In this document: piece after piece, positions 42,649 to 51,846 of the stretch | Position numbering within the stretch: position 1 is the first letter of the stretch | How the letters are laid out: each line of letters opens with the position of its first letter | NCBI RefSeq assembly: GCF_004208525.1 | Contig: NZ_SGIT01000003.1 | Span: 248,001-312,000 of the forward strand | Direction of reading: 5' to 3' | Length of the DNA: 64,000 nt | DNA from: Sphingobacterium corticibacterium | GTDB lineage: Bacteria; Bacteroidota; Bacteroidia; Sphingobacteriales; Sphingobacteriaceae | Translations under genes and position numbers: made by a program | The notes under the pieces: generated by a model | The model's input: the letters and a program-made list of their open reading frames with translations, nothing else | What the model was told of the DNA's origin: nothing | Database searches by the model: none

Positions 42649-45106
42649 CAACCTTCACAAATATCTTCCCACTTTTCAAACCCTTGCTTTTCGCTTCCAG
42701 CTGGACATCTCCCGGTCGATCTCCAGCCTGCACAATCGCTGTCAGCTGCCCGTTGAAAAGGTGCATTTTCGGTTCATGAAACAGATCCAGACAGGTTGGA
42801 TCTCCGTTTGCCGCCGCCCGGTATTGGCCTGCACCAGTTACCGAAAAACGTACCAGCGCATCCTCGTTCGGGCATAAGTTACCCTCCTTATCCAACACCT
42901 TTACGCGTACATAGGCCAATGATTTTCCATCTGCCGCAATGATCTTATGCGGTGTCTCCAACACAATTTGATGAGGCTTACCCGCGGTCCGGACGATCTT
43001 CTCCTCCGCGAGCTTTCCGTTATCATCATAGGCTACCACTTTCAGCTCGCCCGGTTCATATACTACATCTGTCCACATCAACCGGTAGCGATGTTGCACC
43101 GTCTCCTCCGTTTTCCGGCGCACACCTTGGCTTTTTCCATTGATAAATAGCTCCGCACTCGGATAGTTGGTATACACAAACACAGGCGTCACCTCCCCCA
43201 CGCGTTCCGCCCATGTCCAATGTGGCAACACATGTAAGGTTTTCGATTGTTTGTTCCAAACACTTCTATAAAGATAATAGCGATCCTTGGGAATACTTGC
43301 CAAATCGATAATACCAAACATCGAACTATGGTTTGGCCAAGCATCCGTATCATAAGGAGAGGGTTCCCCCAAGTAATCAAACCCCGTCCATACAAATTGC
43401 CCGAGCGACCAAGCATGGTCGTCCGCCATAGCTAGATCTTCATCCGGTAAATTCGACCAAGAACAGTGTTCCAGATCGTAAGAAGAAGACTGATGATCAG
43501 CATACACCGCCTCCGCTTTTTTCTCCACTGGAAATTTATAAACTCCGCGTGAGCTTACCGTCGACGTGGTTTCTGCTCCCAACAGCAGATTTTGGGGTAG
43601 CTTTGCATAAGCCTCCCCATAGCGGTGCACCCGGTAATTAAATCCTGGAATATCGAGCATGCTCGCAAAACCATTTTCCAGCACACAGCTTACTTGATCC
43701 ATCCCACAAGTCACCGGACGGGTGGGATCTTCCCGATGGCAGATATCCTGCAGGAAACGAGCGACCTTATATCCCTCCGGGCTACATTGTGTGGGTACCT
43801 CGTTGCCAATACTCCACATTACGACCGATGGATTATTACGGAAATGGCGAATCATATTCACCATATCCCTTTCGGCCCAATCCTCGAAGAACCGGTGGTA
43901 GCCGTTGAGGCACTTCGCGATCTCCCATTCGTCAAACGGTTCGATCATCATCATCAGGCCCAATTCATCACACAACTCAACCAATTCCGGAGCAGGCATG
44001 TTATGTGCCGTTCGGATGGCATCACAGCCCATATCCATCAATAGTTCCAATTGATATCGCAGCGCAGAAACATTGATTGCCGCACCTAATGGCCCGAGGT
44101 CGTGGTGGTTACACACTCCTTGAAACTTACGGTGTTTCCCATTCAGAAAAAAGCCTCTATCAGCGACAAATTTGATATCCCGGATACCAAATCGGGTCTC
44201 GTAGCTATCCAGCAATTTCCCGTCTATAAAGATACGCGATATTGCCTTGTACAATGCCGGGCTCTCCGGACTCCACAGGTTGGGATCCAACACTTCCAAG
44301 TGCTGCACAAAAGGTTGCCCATAGTTTATCTTTTGCGCATTATCTTTAGACGACACCACCTTTCCCTCTCCGTCAATAATATCGGTGGTGACCCGAACCA
44401 CCTTGCCATCCGCATGCTCTATATTTGTCTCCAGCCGCACAGAGGCCAACGTATCCGAAACAAAGGGTGTGGTTACAAAAGTTCCCCACACCGGGACATG
44501 CACCTGATCCGTTACAATAACATGCACATTCCGATAAAGACCAGCCCCCGGATACCAGCGCGAGGATTGCGGCCTATTTTCCAACCGCACAGCCACCAGG
44601 TTATCCTTCCCCGAAGGGTTAATAAAATCCGTCACATCGCAATGAAACGCATTATAGCCATACGGCCAAAAACACACTTCCTGTCCGTTCACATACACAC
44701 GTGCTTCACTCATTGCACCATCAAACTTCAGCACCACGCGTTTTTGCGATTTTTCAAAAGCGTCTACGTCAAAGGTATTTCTGTACCACCCTACGCCAAC
44801 ATAAGGCAATCCTCCCGTGCGTCCCGTTTTGACGGTGGCCACTTTTTCTCCATTCTGCGTCACAGCTACCTCCTGCAAATCATGTACCCGATCAAACGGA
44901 CCGTAAATAGCCCAGTCATGCGGTACCGTTACCTGATCCCATCCGCTATCATCGAAGGTGGTTGATGCTGCTTTATCCACATCCCCTTGACTAAACCGCC
45001 AATCTTTTTCCAGCAAAAATGACTGCCGCAGCTCCTGTGCAGTTAACAGGGAAGGACAAAAAAGCAAACAACATAAAAAAACACGTATCATCATAAAACT
45101 ATTCAA
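42644..45106 (-). CDS. GH2 family beta-galactosidase (PUL 3)
   Basis: An 820-residue exported glycosidase (signal peptide about 1-23). Order: GH2 sugar-binding domain (GWDQVTVPHDWAIYGPFDRV, VGWYRNTFDVDAF, YVNGQEVCFWPYGYNAFHCD), Ig-like domain, catalytic barrel with GKHRKFQGVCNHHDLGPLGA, IRTAHNMPAPELVELCDELG and SVVMWSIGNEVPTQ, then C-terminal Ig-like domains including VFVYTNYPSAELFINGKSQG. Glu436 in GNEVP is the acid/base and Glu512 in LLGAETTST the nucleophile, 76 residues apart as in LacZ. Last gene of the galactan operon, 17 bp after GH53. It should trim galactose from galactan fragments released by the GH53 enzyme. Confidence 0.92.
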   Translation of the reverse strand: MNSFMMIRVFLCCLLFCPSLLTAQELRQSFLLEKDWRFSQGDVDKAASTTFDDSGWDQVTVPHDWAIYGPFDRVHDLQEVAVTQNGEKVATVKTGRTGGLPYVGVGWYRNTFDVDAFEKSQKRVVLKFDGAMSEARVYVNGQEVCFWPYGYNAFHCDVTDFINPSGKDNLVAVRLENRPQSSRWYPGAGLYRNVHVIVTDQVHVPVWGTFVTTPFVSDTLASVRLETNIEHADGKVVRVTTDIIDGEGKVVSSKDNAQKINYGQPFVQHLEVLDPNLWSPESPALYKAISRIFIDGKLLDSYETRFGIRDIKFVADRGFFLNGKHRKFQGVCNHHDLGPLGAAINVSALRYQLELLMDMGCDAIRTAHNMPAPELVELCDELGLMMMIEPFDEWEIAKCLNGYHRFFEDWAERDMVNMIRHFRNNPSVVMWSIGNEVPTQCSPEGYKVARFLQDICHREDPTRPVTCGMDQVSCVLENGFASMLDIPGFNYRVHRYGEAYAKLPQNLLLGAETTSTVSSRGVYKFPVEKKAEAVYADHQSSSYDLEHCSWSNLPDEDLAMADDHAWSLGQFVWTGFDYLGEPSPYDTDAWPNHSSMFGIIDLASIPKDRYYLYRSVWNKQSKTLHVLPHWTWAERVGEVTPVFVYTNYPSAELFINGKSQGVRRKTEETVQHRYRLMWTDVVYEPGELKVVAYDDNGKLAEEKIVRTAGKPHQIVLETPHKIIAADGKSLAYVRVKVLDKEGNLCPNEDALVRFSVTGAGQYRAAANGDPTCLDLFHEPKMHLFNGQLTAIVQAGDRPGDVQLEAKSKGLKSGKIFVKVE

Positions 45107-45123
45107 AAAAAAGATCTTACTTT

Positions 45124-46155
45124 TTACTTAAAGGCCTCCCACACTTTCGTTGGCCGACCACTATCATCCATCGCGCCCAACGTATAGCCGTTCCAGCCAC
45201 CATACGATAAAGGTTCCCAATAGAACACACCCAGCACCTGGCCCGTCGGAAACTGCCGGCTTCTATCCATTAGCTCAGTTAGGAATGCAACCGCGGCATC
45301 CTCTTCATCCCAACTCATCCCCACCTCACAGATCATCACCTTCGTCTCATAACGGGCAATCATATCCTCCATATTCTGGACACATTGTTGCGTACGCTCC
45401 TGCCAGTTATCCTTATCCGGGTAGAGCGACATGCCGATCACATCCCATTTACCACCGTTAGACGTCAAACCGTCGAACAACCAACGAAACAAGCTGTTAT
45501 CATAGCCATTATGCACGTGCACAATGACTTTGGCTTCTGGAAAAACAGCCTTCACCGCATCGTATCCCGCATTATTCAGGGCTGCATAATTTGCCATACT
45601 TTCCGAGGCCTTTCCATCTTCCCACAGCATGCCGTTCCCAGTTTCGTTACCGACCTGCACCCATTCCGCTGTTATGTTGTTGTCCTTTAACAACTGCAAA
45701 ACTTCCTTCGTATGTTCTGCCACGGCGGCCTTCAACTCATCCAAAGATAACGATTCCCAGGCAGCTGGCTTGTTTTGCTGTCCGGGGTCTGCCCAATGAT
45801 CGCTGTAATGGAAATCGACCATAATACGCATGCCCAGATGATGTGCCCGATAGGCTTTTACCAATACATCCTCCTTGTTGCACCAGCCGTTCGTTGGGTC
45901 TACCCATACGCGCAGCCGCACCGCGTTCATACCTAACGCGCGCAACAGTTTTAGACCATCTGTTGCCATACCCGCCTGATTATAGAACGATACGCCAGCC
46001 GCCTCCATTTCGGTTATCCAACTGATGTCAGCACCCTTCGCAAAGTTATCTTCATCTGGGACCGCCGGAGCTACATTATCGTTCTTGCAGCTTCCCAATC
46101 CAAAAATACCTATACACATCCATAACCAGGACAATTTCTTTATATATACTTTCAT
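45124..46155 (-). CDS. GH53 endo-beta-1,4-galactanase, lipoprotein
   Basis: A 343-residue surface or periplasmic lipoprotein (lipobox GLGSC, Cys23, then KNDN). GH53 cleaves beta-1,4-galactan, the side chain of rhamnogalacturonan I. Motifs: FAKGADISWITEMEAAGVSF, LGMNAVRLRVWVDPTNGW, MRIMVDFHYSDHWADPGQQN, the acid/base Glu171 in EWVQVGNETGNGMLW, SLYPDKDNW, and the nucleophile Glu277 in KVMICEVGMSW. Length is typical. It lies between the SusE-like gene (12 bp) and GH2 (17 bp). The set matches my memory of the Bacteroides thetaiotaomicron pectic galactan locus (BT4667-BT4673). Confidence 0.95.
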   Translation of the reverse strand: MKVYIKKLSWLWMCIGIFGLGSCKNDNVAPAVPDEDNFAKGADISWITEMEAAGVSFYNQAGMATDGLKLLRALGMNAVRLRVWVDPTNGWCNKEDVLVKAYRAHHLGMRIMVDFHYSDHWADPGQQNKPAAWESLSLDELKAAVAEHTKEVLQLLKDNNITAEWVQVGNETGNGMLWEDGKASESMANYAALNNAGYDAVKAVFPEAKVIVHVHNGYDNSLFRWLFDGLTSNGGKWDVIGMSLYPDKDNWQERTQQCVQNMEDMIARYETKVMICEVGMSWDEEDAAVAFLTELMDRSRQFPTGQVLGVFYWEPLSYGGWNGYTLGAMDDSGRPTKVWEAFK

Positions 46156-46167
46156 ATCTTATATAGA

Positions 46168-47238
46168 TTATAAAGGTTCAACACTATAACGGAACGCCTT
46201 CGGGTCGCGCAAATCGAGGATCAACCGATAGGTACCCACCTGTTCATAAGCAAAACCATCTGCATCTGCCGTGTAGAGGTTACATACTCCTTCTGTTTCC
46301 GATCCTCCAAAAAACCAACTCCAACTTTCGTTGATCAGTATTTTCATCCCCCATTGTTCCGGTGCAGTCGTCGTAATGGTTGCGGTCCAAACTTGTTGCT
46401 CCTGATCATACACCATGGGGTTAGAAGCAGCATTCCATCCGTTGAAGTCGCCTGTAACCGATAAGCTTCGAACGACCGTTTCGCTCCACGCCATTGCATT
46501 GACATCCGCCCGGAGATAAAGATATCCGCCGTTATTCGTCCAGCAATTCCAACGATCATCGCCGGCATACAATACATATTGATTCCCGTCCACCGGATAA
46601 GATCCGTAAATCGTACTCGCATCTGCACTTGCTTCGTTCGCTAAGTAAAAATTATACCATTGGTCTACCTGCACAAAACCATCATATATGCCATCTTCCA
46701 ACCGCGCACAAAGTTTCCATGGAAATGCAGAGAAATCACCATTGGCCATAAAGAGGTAGTCGCCATCCTCCACCGGTTCAAATGCAGTCACCGCCAACTC
46801 CAACACATTGCTATACATCGGTTCCACATTTGGTGCCAACCGGCAGACTACACGCGCATATATCGGCTGCTGCTCCGACGGCAAAAAGCCCAAGGCCAGT
46901 ACCATACTATTAAGCTGCTGGTGAGTATAGCTCAGTGAAGCACTTACTACATCGACCGATCGGCCGACAGATGCAAACGATGCGTTGGTTGAAAATTGCA
47001 CCATTGTCTTCATTTGCGATAGTGCTATTTTTTCGGTGCTTTGCAGCTCGTTTATGTTCCACATCAGTTGTAACGCCACCGCTTTCGGTGTCGTCGCCTC
47101 CAACAGCACTTCCGTTTTGGAAGCTGTCAATGTCGCCGGCTCCACATCAGTTATGGTAGGCGTGCCTCCCTCTTTTTCACAGGCAGCCAGCAACAGCAGT
47201 ACGAAGCCAACCGCCAAATAGTCAAATAATTTTTTCAT
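46168..47238 (-). CDS. SusE/SusF-like surface galactan-binding lipoprotein (PUL 3)
   Basis: A 356-residue lipoprotein (lipobox LLAAC, Cys20, then EKEGG, a surface-export context). Residues 35-135 form a SusE-type domain (VALQLMWNINELQSTEKIAL, FSTNASFASVGRSVDV, NSMVLALGFLPSEQQ). Two starch-binding-like domains follow (SAFPWKLCARLEDGIYDGFV; SVTGDFNGWNAASNPMVYD and WSWFFGGSETEG), the last with the GDFNGW pattern of SusE/SusF-type carbohydrate-binding domains. It lies between susD (22 bp) and GH53 (12 bp). A galactan ligand is inferred from neighbours. Confidence 0.87.
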   Translation of the reverse strand: MKKLFDYLAVGFVLLLLAACEKEGGTPTITDVEPATLTASKTEVLLEATTPKAVALQLMWNINELQSTEKIALSQMKTMVQFSTNASFASVGRSVDVVSASLSYTHQQLNSMVLALGFLPSEQQPIYARVVCRLAPNVEPMYSNVLELAVTAFEPVEDGDYLFMANGDFSAFPWKLCARLEDGIYDGFVQVDQWYNFYLANEASADASTIYGSYPVDGNQYVLYAGDDRWNCWTNNGGYLYLRADVNAMAWSETVVRSLSVTGDFNGWNAASNPMVYDQEQQVWTATITTTAPEQWGMKILINESWSWFFGGSETEGVCNLYTADADGFAYEQVGTYRLILDLRDPKAFRYSVEPL

Positions 47239-47260
47239 GGTTTTCTAATTGATCATTATG

Positions 47261-48832
47261 CTAATATCCCGTATTTTGAATCAAATTTGGGTTTGCGGCC
47301 ATATCCGTAACCGGAATAGGATACAAGTTAAACTTGGCATCCGTTGCCCGGCCATCGACTACGCCTCCTTTCCACTGCCACAGGTAGTTACCTCCTGTAA
47401 ACCGACCGAAGCGTATCAAGTCTGTTCGGCGGGTTGCCTCCCAGAATAATTCCCGTCCTCTTTCCTCCAACATAAAATCCAGCGTCAACTGTGCTGTGGA
47501 AATTTTACCATCGTCCCCTCCAAATGCCCGGTGCCGGATCTGATTCACCAGATCCAATGCCTGCTGCAGGTCTCCACCACCACCGCGGACAACCGATTCG
47601 GCATACATTAAATACACGTCTGCCAAACGGATCATCGGAAAATCTGTGCTAACCATTCCTTCATCTGTTACAAACGTCCCGTCATCTTTCAGATTGGTAA
47701 ATTTCACCATACTGTATCCTTGGCTAGACGATGAAGGGTCATCGATATTCAAGGTTTGACCATCCGTCCAGAAGTCGCCGCGCCTATCTGCCGTATTAAA
47801 AATCCCGACAAACTCCCGCAGTGTCCGGAAACTGTTCCATCCTGACAGCACACCATAATCTTCCGCTTTCATGCTGCCCACAATAGGCCCATTTACCAAA
47901 TAGGTCGTCGCTCCCCAAGTACTTGTATGGGCAACATCCGCTTGAATAGCAAATATAATCTCCTCTGTCCGCTGATCATTATCGGCATTGAACAGCTTCT
48001 TATAATCTTCCTGCAGCGTGTACCCTGCATCTATTATTTTTTGGCAATAGTCGATGCAATCCCTATAACGTGCTTCACCTGTATATACCTGCGCATTTAA
48101 ATAGTTCTTCGCGAGTAATGCCCAAGCTGCCTCGCGGCTCACCCGTCCATACGCGTGCTGATGCCCTTCCGGCAAGAGTTCCGCTATTTCGCTTAGTTCA
48201 CCTTCGAGGTAGCGAAATAATTCCGCACGTGTTATACGTGGCGGAAAAAATGCGCCGACCACGTCCTGCTCCGTCACAAAAGGCACATTCCCATATAAAT
48301 CCATCGCATGGCTATAAGCCAGCGCACGTAAAAAACGTGCCTCTGCAGCAAACTCCCGAATAGCCACTTGATCCGCGTCTGCAAAAGCAACCAGCTTTTC
48401 GTCTGTCACATTACGCAAGAACTCGTTACATATCGCAATGGTATAGTAAATACGGTAATACATGGCATTCACCCACGTATCCGAAGCCCCCCAGTTCATA
48501 AACTGTATCTCCACAAGGTTATCTCCTCCAGCCCACGTATACATCACCTCATCCGTCGGGATTTCCTGCAAGTTGAAGTACACCCGCAAATAACCCCAAG
48601 AAGCCGTTGTACCTGCCATATCCGGATCATCATCGCCCCGACCGTTTCCCGCCACAGCAAAAGAAGCGTACAACTTTGCCAAAACCGATTGGTAGCCTTC
48701 CACCGAGGTATACACTTGTTCAGACGTCGTCTCCACCGAAGGAAACTGATCCAGATCTTTTGTACAGGATGTGAGCAGAACGATGAAACACATCATTCCC
48801 GCCAACCATAATATTAAGTTTGTCTTCATCAT
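47261..48832 (-). CDS. SusD/RagB family galactan-binding lipoprotein (PUL 3)
   Basis: A 523-residue lipoprotein (lipobox LLTSC, Cys23, then TKDLD). SusD blocks: REFAAEARFLRALAYSHAMD and LYGNVPFVTEQ, ITRAELFRYLEGELSEIAEL, SREAAWALLAKNYLNAQVYT, PMIRLADVYLMYAESVVRGG, FMLEERGRELFWEATRRTDL, ending MAANPNLIQNTGY. Its ATG overlaps the susC stop by one base (TAATG); a second ATG one codon later is equally possible. Works with the adjacent SusC; galactan ligand inferred. Confidence 0.95.
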   Translation of the reverse strand: MMKTNLILWLAGMMCFIVLLTSCTKDLDQFPSVETTSEQVYTSVEGYQSVLAKLYASFAVAGNGRGDDDPDMAGTTASWGYLRVYFNLQEIPTDEVMYTWAGGDNLVEIQFMNWGASDTWVNAMYYRIYYTIAICNEFLRNVTDEKLVAFADADQVAIREFAAEARFLRALAYSHAMDLYGNVPFVTEQDVVGAFFPPRITRAELFRYLEGELSEIAELLPEGHQHAYGRVSREAAWALLAKNYLNAQVYTGEARYRDCIDYCQKIIDAGYTLQEDYKKLFNADNDQRTEEIIFAIQADVAHTSTWGATTYLVNGPIVGSMKAEDYGVLSGWNSFRTLREFVGIFNTADRRGDFWTDGQTLNIDDPSSSSQGYSMVKFTNLKDDGTFVTDEGMVSTDFPMIRLADVYLMYAESVVRGGGGDLQQALDLVNQIRHRAFGGDDGKISTAQLTLDFMLEERGRELFWEATRRTDLIRFGRFTGGNYLWQWKGGVVDGRATDAKFNLYPIPVTDMAANPNLIQNTGY

Positions 48833-51816
48833 TAGAAATCTAAGTTTATACTTAAAGAATACGTCCGGGAGCGCGGATAGAACGAGCTATCAAAACCGTT
48901 GGGGACCTCGGGATCTATTCCCGTGTATTTGCTGATGACAAACACATTTTGCACAATCGCGCCGAGCCGTAGATTCGACACACGACCTACACGTCCCACA
49001 TTATAACCCAACGAAATATTTTCCATACGCAGAAACGAACCATTCTCTACGTAGTAATCCGAAAAATACTGTCTGGCCTGAAAACCGGTATGGAGATAAT
49101 CCCGATGTAAGTTGTTGAGTGCCGGATCCACATACTGTAGCGTTTCCCAGGCGCTCAGGTTCATTTTGGTATTATTATACACATAATTGCCTACATGTGC
49201 CCTTAATGTCGTAGACGCCGACCATTTTTTGTAAGACACTTGTGTGTTGAATCCAAACATCCACTTTGCTGCGGGAGACTGATAGCGATAGAGATCGCTT
49301 TCGTTTATACCGCCGTCTCCATTCAGATCTGCATATACCCCTTCCAGCGGTTTTCCCGTCTCATCATACATTTGCTTGTATACATAAAACATATACGGTT
49401 CATAACCGGGTGTCAAGATTTGTATACCACGCTCATTCACTTCGGGTCCGGCATACGTCCCTACCGATGAAGCGTCGGGTACCATCGTGATGTTCGTCAC
49501 CTTCATGTGTTGACTGGTAGCATTCAGGTTTACCTCCCAACGCAGATCTTCCCGATCGATAGGTACCGTATTCAATTGGAATTCAAAACCACGGCTTTCA
49601 ATATTCCCCACATTGGTTGTCGCCATCTGATCAAAATTGGTTCCAGCCGGCACCGCCACATTGGCTAATAAATCATGCGTTTTACGTGTATAATAATCGA
49701 CAGCTCCCGATATACGATTTTGGAACAGGGCGAAATCCAGACCATAATTAAACGCCTTCGTCGTTTCCCAGCGTAAATCCCGTACATACACCGAAGGCCG
49801 GTAAACCAAGTGGTATTGGTTTCCGAAACGGTATTGCGCGTACGGCGTCCCTTGGTTATAAATTGGCAGATAGCCATAGTTCCCGATACCTTCCTGTTGG
49901 CCCGTCACCCCGTAGCTCGCCCGCAGTTTTAGATCGTCCAGAAATGAGGCTTCCTTTAGGAATTGTTCTTCCGAAAGCCGCCAAGCCAGTGCCAACGAAG
50001 GAAATGTTCCCCATCGATTTTCCGGACTGAAGCGAGACGTTCCGTCACGCCTTACCGTCGCTGTCAATAAATAACGACTATCGTAGTTGTAATTCAACCT
50101 CCCATAAATCGACATCAACGTATGCCTTTGATCTCTCGCTATAGCCGTTGAACGGATCTCCTCCCGATCATTGTAATACGTAATCGGCGGACGGGTAGCG
50201 CTCCAATATTGGTAGTCGTGCCCCACCGTCACTTCCAGATTACTTTTTAAATCCGGCAACTCTTTATTATAATTAAGGTAACCTGTAAACAGCCGGTTTT
50301 TTAAGGTTTCTTCGTAGGTATCGTAGGCTCCGCCAATTAAAAAACTATTCGCTGCTGTTGCCGGTATATGATTGTAACCTTCCCCTTTTGCATAATCGTA
50401 GCCGAGGGTCACATGCGCTTTCAATTCCGGTAAAAAATGAAACTTATAGTCCATGTCCAAGTTTCCGATTAAACGGTTCACATGGCTCCGATGTTTCTCC
50501 TGATGCAACAAGCCAAGTGGATTGAGGTTTGCTCCGGTTGCTGGAAGACCTGCATTGTCCAGACTTTCATAATAACCTCCATACGCCTCGTCGCCCGAAT
50601 ATATAGGCTGTGTAGGATTAAAAGCCACTGCCGTCCAGATTGCGTCCGTATTGGCAAATCGGTTATTATTGCGGGATCCTTTCAGATTCGCCGTTACCTT
50701 GAGGTGATCCTCCAAAAACGAAGGGTTCAATACAAGCGATCCGGTGACCCGTTCCGCTCTATCTGTCAGCAATGTTCCTTGCTGGTTATAGTACCCTGCC
50801 GATGCCCTAAAAGGCACACGCCCAGCAATCTTACCTGTGGCACTCAGGTTATCATCTGTTCCCCAAGCCGTCTGGAAGACTTCCTGGAGCCAATCCGTAT
50901 CCGCTTCACCGACCAGTGCTTTTTGTTTATCGTTACCTTTCGAATCGATCAATGACCGAAACTCGTCTGTACCGAGCATATCCGCGACTCCCCAAGGCTG
51001 TTGGGCAGACAAAACAGAGGATACCGAAAAGCGAAGCTGATCGCCTGTGCCCTTTTTTGTCGTAATCAACAACACGCCGTTGGACGCCCGCGAACCATAA
51101 ATAGCCGTCGCAGAAGCATCTTTCAAAATCGTCATGCTCTCGATATCGTTGGGGTTAATAAGGCTCAGAAAATTACCACTGTTACCACTGATACCTCCGG
51201 CCTCTAAGGGTACACCATCCAGTACGATAAGCGGATCATTACTTGCGCTCAGCGAAGCCCCTCCACGGATACGGATCGTACTTCCCGCACTCGGCGAACC
51301 GCTGTTCGACATCACCTGTACCCCAGCCGATTTTCCATTGATCAGCTGTTCGGGCGATCCCACCAGTCCCGCATTAAAATCTTTGCTATTTACGGTACTC
51401 ACCGATCCCGTCAAATCCTTCTTGGTCATACTACCATATCCCACCACCACAAGCTCTTCCAGGACATTTCCCGCTTCCGTCAAGAAAACATCCAATACGT
51501 TCCCCGTTACTGTCAACGTTTGTTCCTCATGTCCAAGGAAAGTAAACGCAAGTTGTTTCGCCCCTTCCGGCAGGGATATGCTATAGGTTCCATCTTCTGC
51601 GGTCAATGTCCCCACATTTGTACCAACCACCCGCACCGATACGCCTTGTAAAGGTACCCCGTTCTGATTCCGCACCACGCCATGGGCAAGCTGCTGGAAA
51701 CGAAATACCGTCTTTTCCTGTGTGCCGGCATATGCCAATCCAGAAAGCATCACAGCCCCCGTACCGCAAACCAAAGACAAGCAGGCAACGCCAATTCTCT
51801 TATTAAAAAACCTCAT
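48832..51816 (-). CDS. SusC/RagA family TonB-dependent galactan-oligosaccharide transporter (PUL 3)
   Basis: A 994-residue outer-membrane transporter. Signal peptide about 1-30; CarboxypepD_reg-like domain about 45-115 (VRNQNGVPLQGVSVRVVGTN, AFTFLGHEEQ); signature LEELVVVGYGSMTKKDLTGS; plug about 120-240 (AGVQVMSNSGSPSAGSTIRI, DPLIVLDGVPLEAGG, SMTILKDASATAIYGSRASN); barrel ending TYSLSINLDF. It lies 30 bp downstream of the clan GH-A enzyme gene, too close for a separate regulated promoter, so the galactan operon probably starts at that gene. Substrate inferred as galacto-oligosaccharides. Confidence 0.96.
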   Translation of the reverse strand: MRFFNKRIGVACLSLVCGTGAVMLSGLAYAGTQEKTVFRFQQLAHGVVRNQNGVPLQGVSVRVVGTNVGTLTAEDGTYSISLPEGAKQLAFTFLGHEEQTLTVTGNVLDVFLTEAGNVLEELVVVGYGSMTKKDLTGSVSTVNSKDFNAGLVGSPEQLINGKSAGVQVMSNSGSPSAGSTIRIRGGASLSASNDPLIVLDGVPLEAGGISGNSGNFLSLINPNDIESMTILKDASATAIYGSRASNGVLLITTKKGTGDQLRFSVSSVLSAQQPWGVADMLGTDEFRSLIDSKGNDKQKALVGEADTDWLQEVFQTAWGTDDNLSATGKIAGRVPFRASAGYYNQQGTLLTDRAERVTGSLVLNPSFLEDHLKVTANLKGSRNNNRFANTDAIWTAVAFNPTQPIYSGDEAYGGYYESLDNAGLPATGANLNPLGLLHQEKHRSHVNRLIGNLDMDYKFHFLPELKAHVTLGYDYAKGEGYNHIPATAANSFLIGGAYDTYEETLKNRLFTGYLNYNKELPDLKSNLEVTVGHDYQYWSATRPPITYYNDREEIRSTAIARDQRHTLMSIYGRLNYNYDSRYLLTATVRRDGTSRFSPENRWGTFPSLALAWRLSEEQFLKEASFLDDLKLRASYGVTGQQEGIGNYGYLPIYNQGTPYAQYRFGNQYHLVYRPSVYVRDLRWETTKAFNYGLDFALFQNRISGAVDYYTRKTHDLLANVAVPAGTNFDQMATTNVGNIESRGFEFQLNTVPIDREDLRWEVNLNATSQHMKVTNITMVPDASSVGTYAGPEVNERGIQILTPGYEPYMFYVYKQMYDETGKPLEGVYADLNGDGGINESDLYRYQSPAAKWMFGFNTQVSYKKWSASTTLRAHVGNYVYNNTKMNLSAWETLQYVDPALNNLHRDYLHTGFQARQYFSDYYVENGSFLRMENISLGYNVGRVGRVSNLRLGAIVQNVFVISKYTGIDPEVPNGFDSSFYPRSRTYSLSINLDF

Positions 51817-51846
51817 CTTACTGTATATTATATAATTAGATTTATA

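Noticed and set aside
43625..44965. Two long plus-strand frames (139 and 287 codons) opposite the GH2 gene
   Set aside because: They are antisense to a GH2 gene with all catalytic motifs intact, lack signal peptides or recognisable domains, and have unnatural composition (rich in His, Arg, Pro).
51134..51586. 150-codon plus-strand frame opposite the PUL 3 susC plug region
   Set aside because: Antisense shadow of a conserved SusC plug; no start signals or domain.
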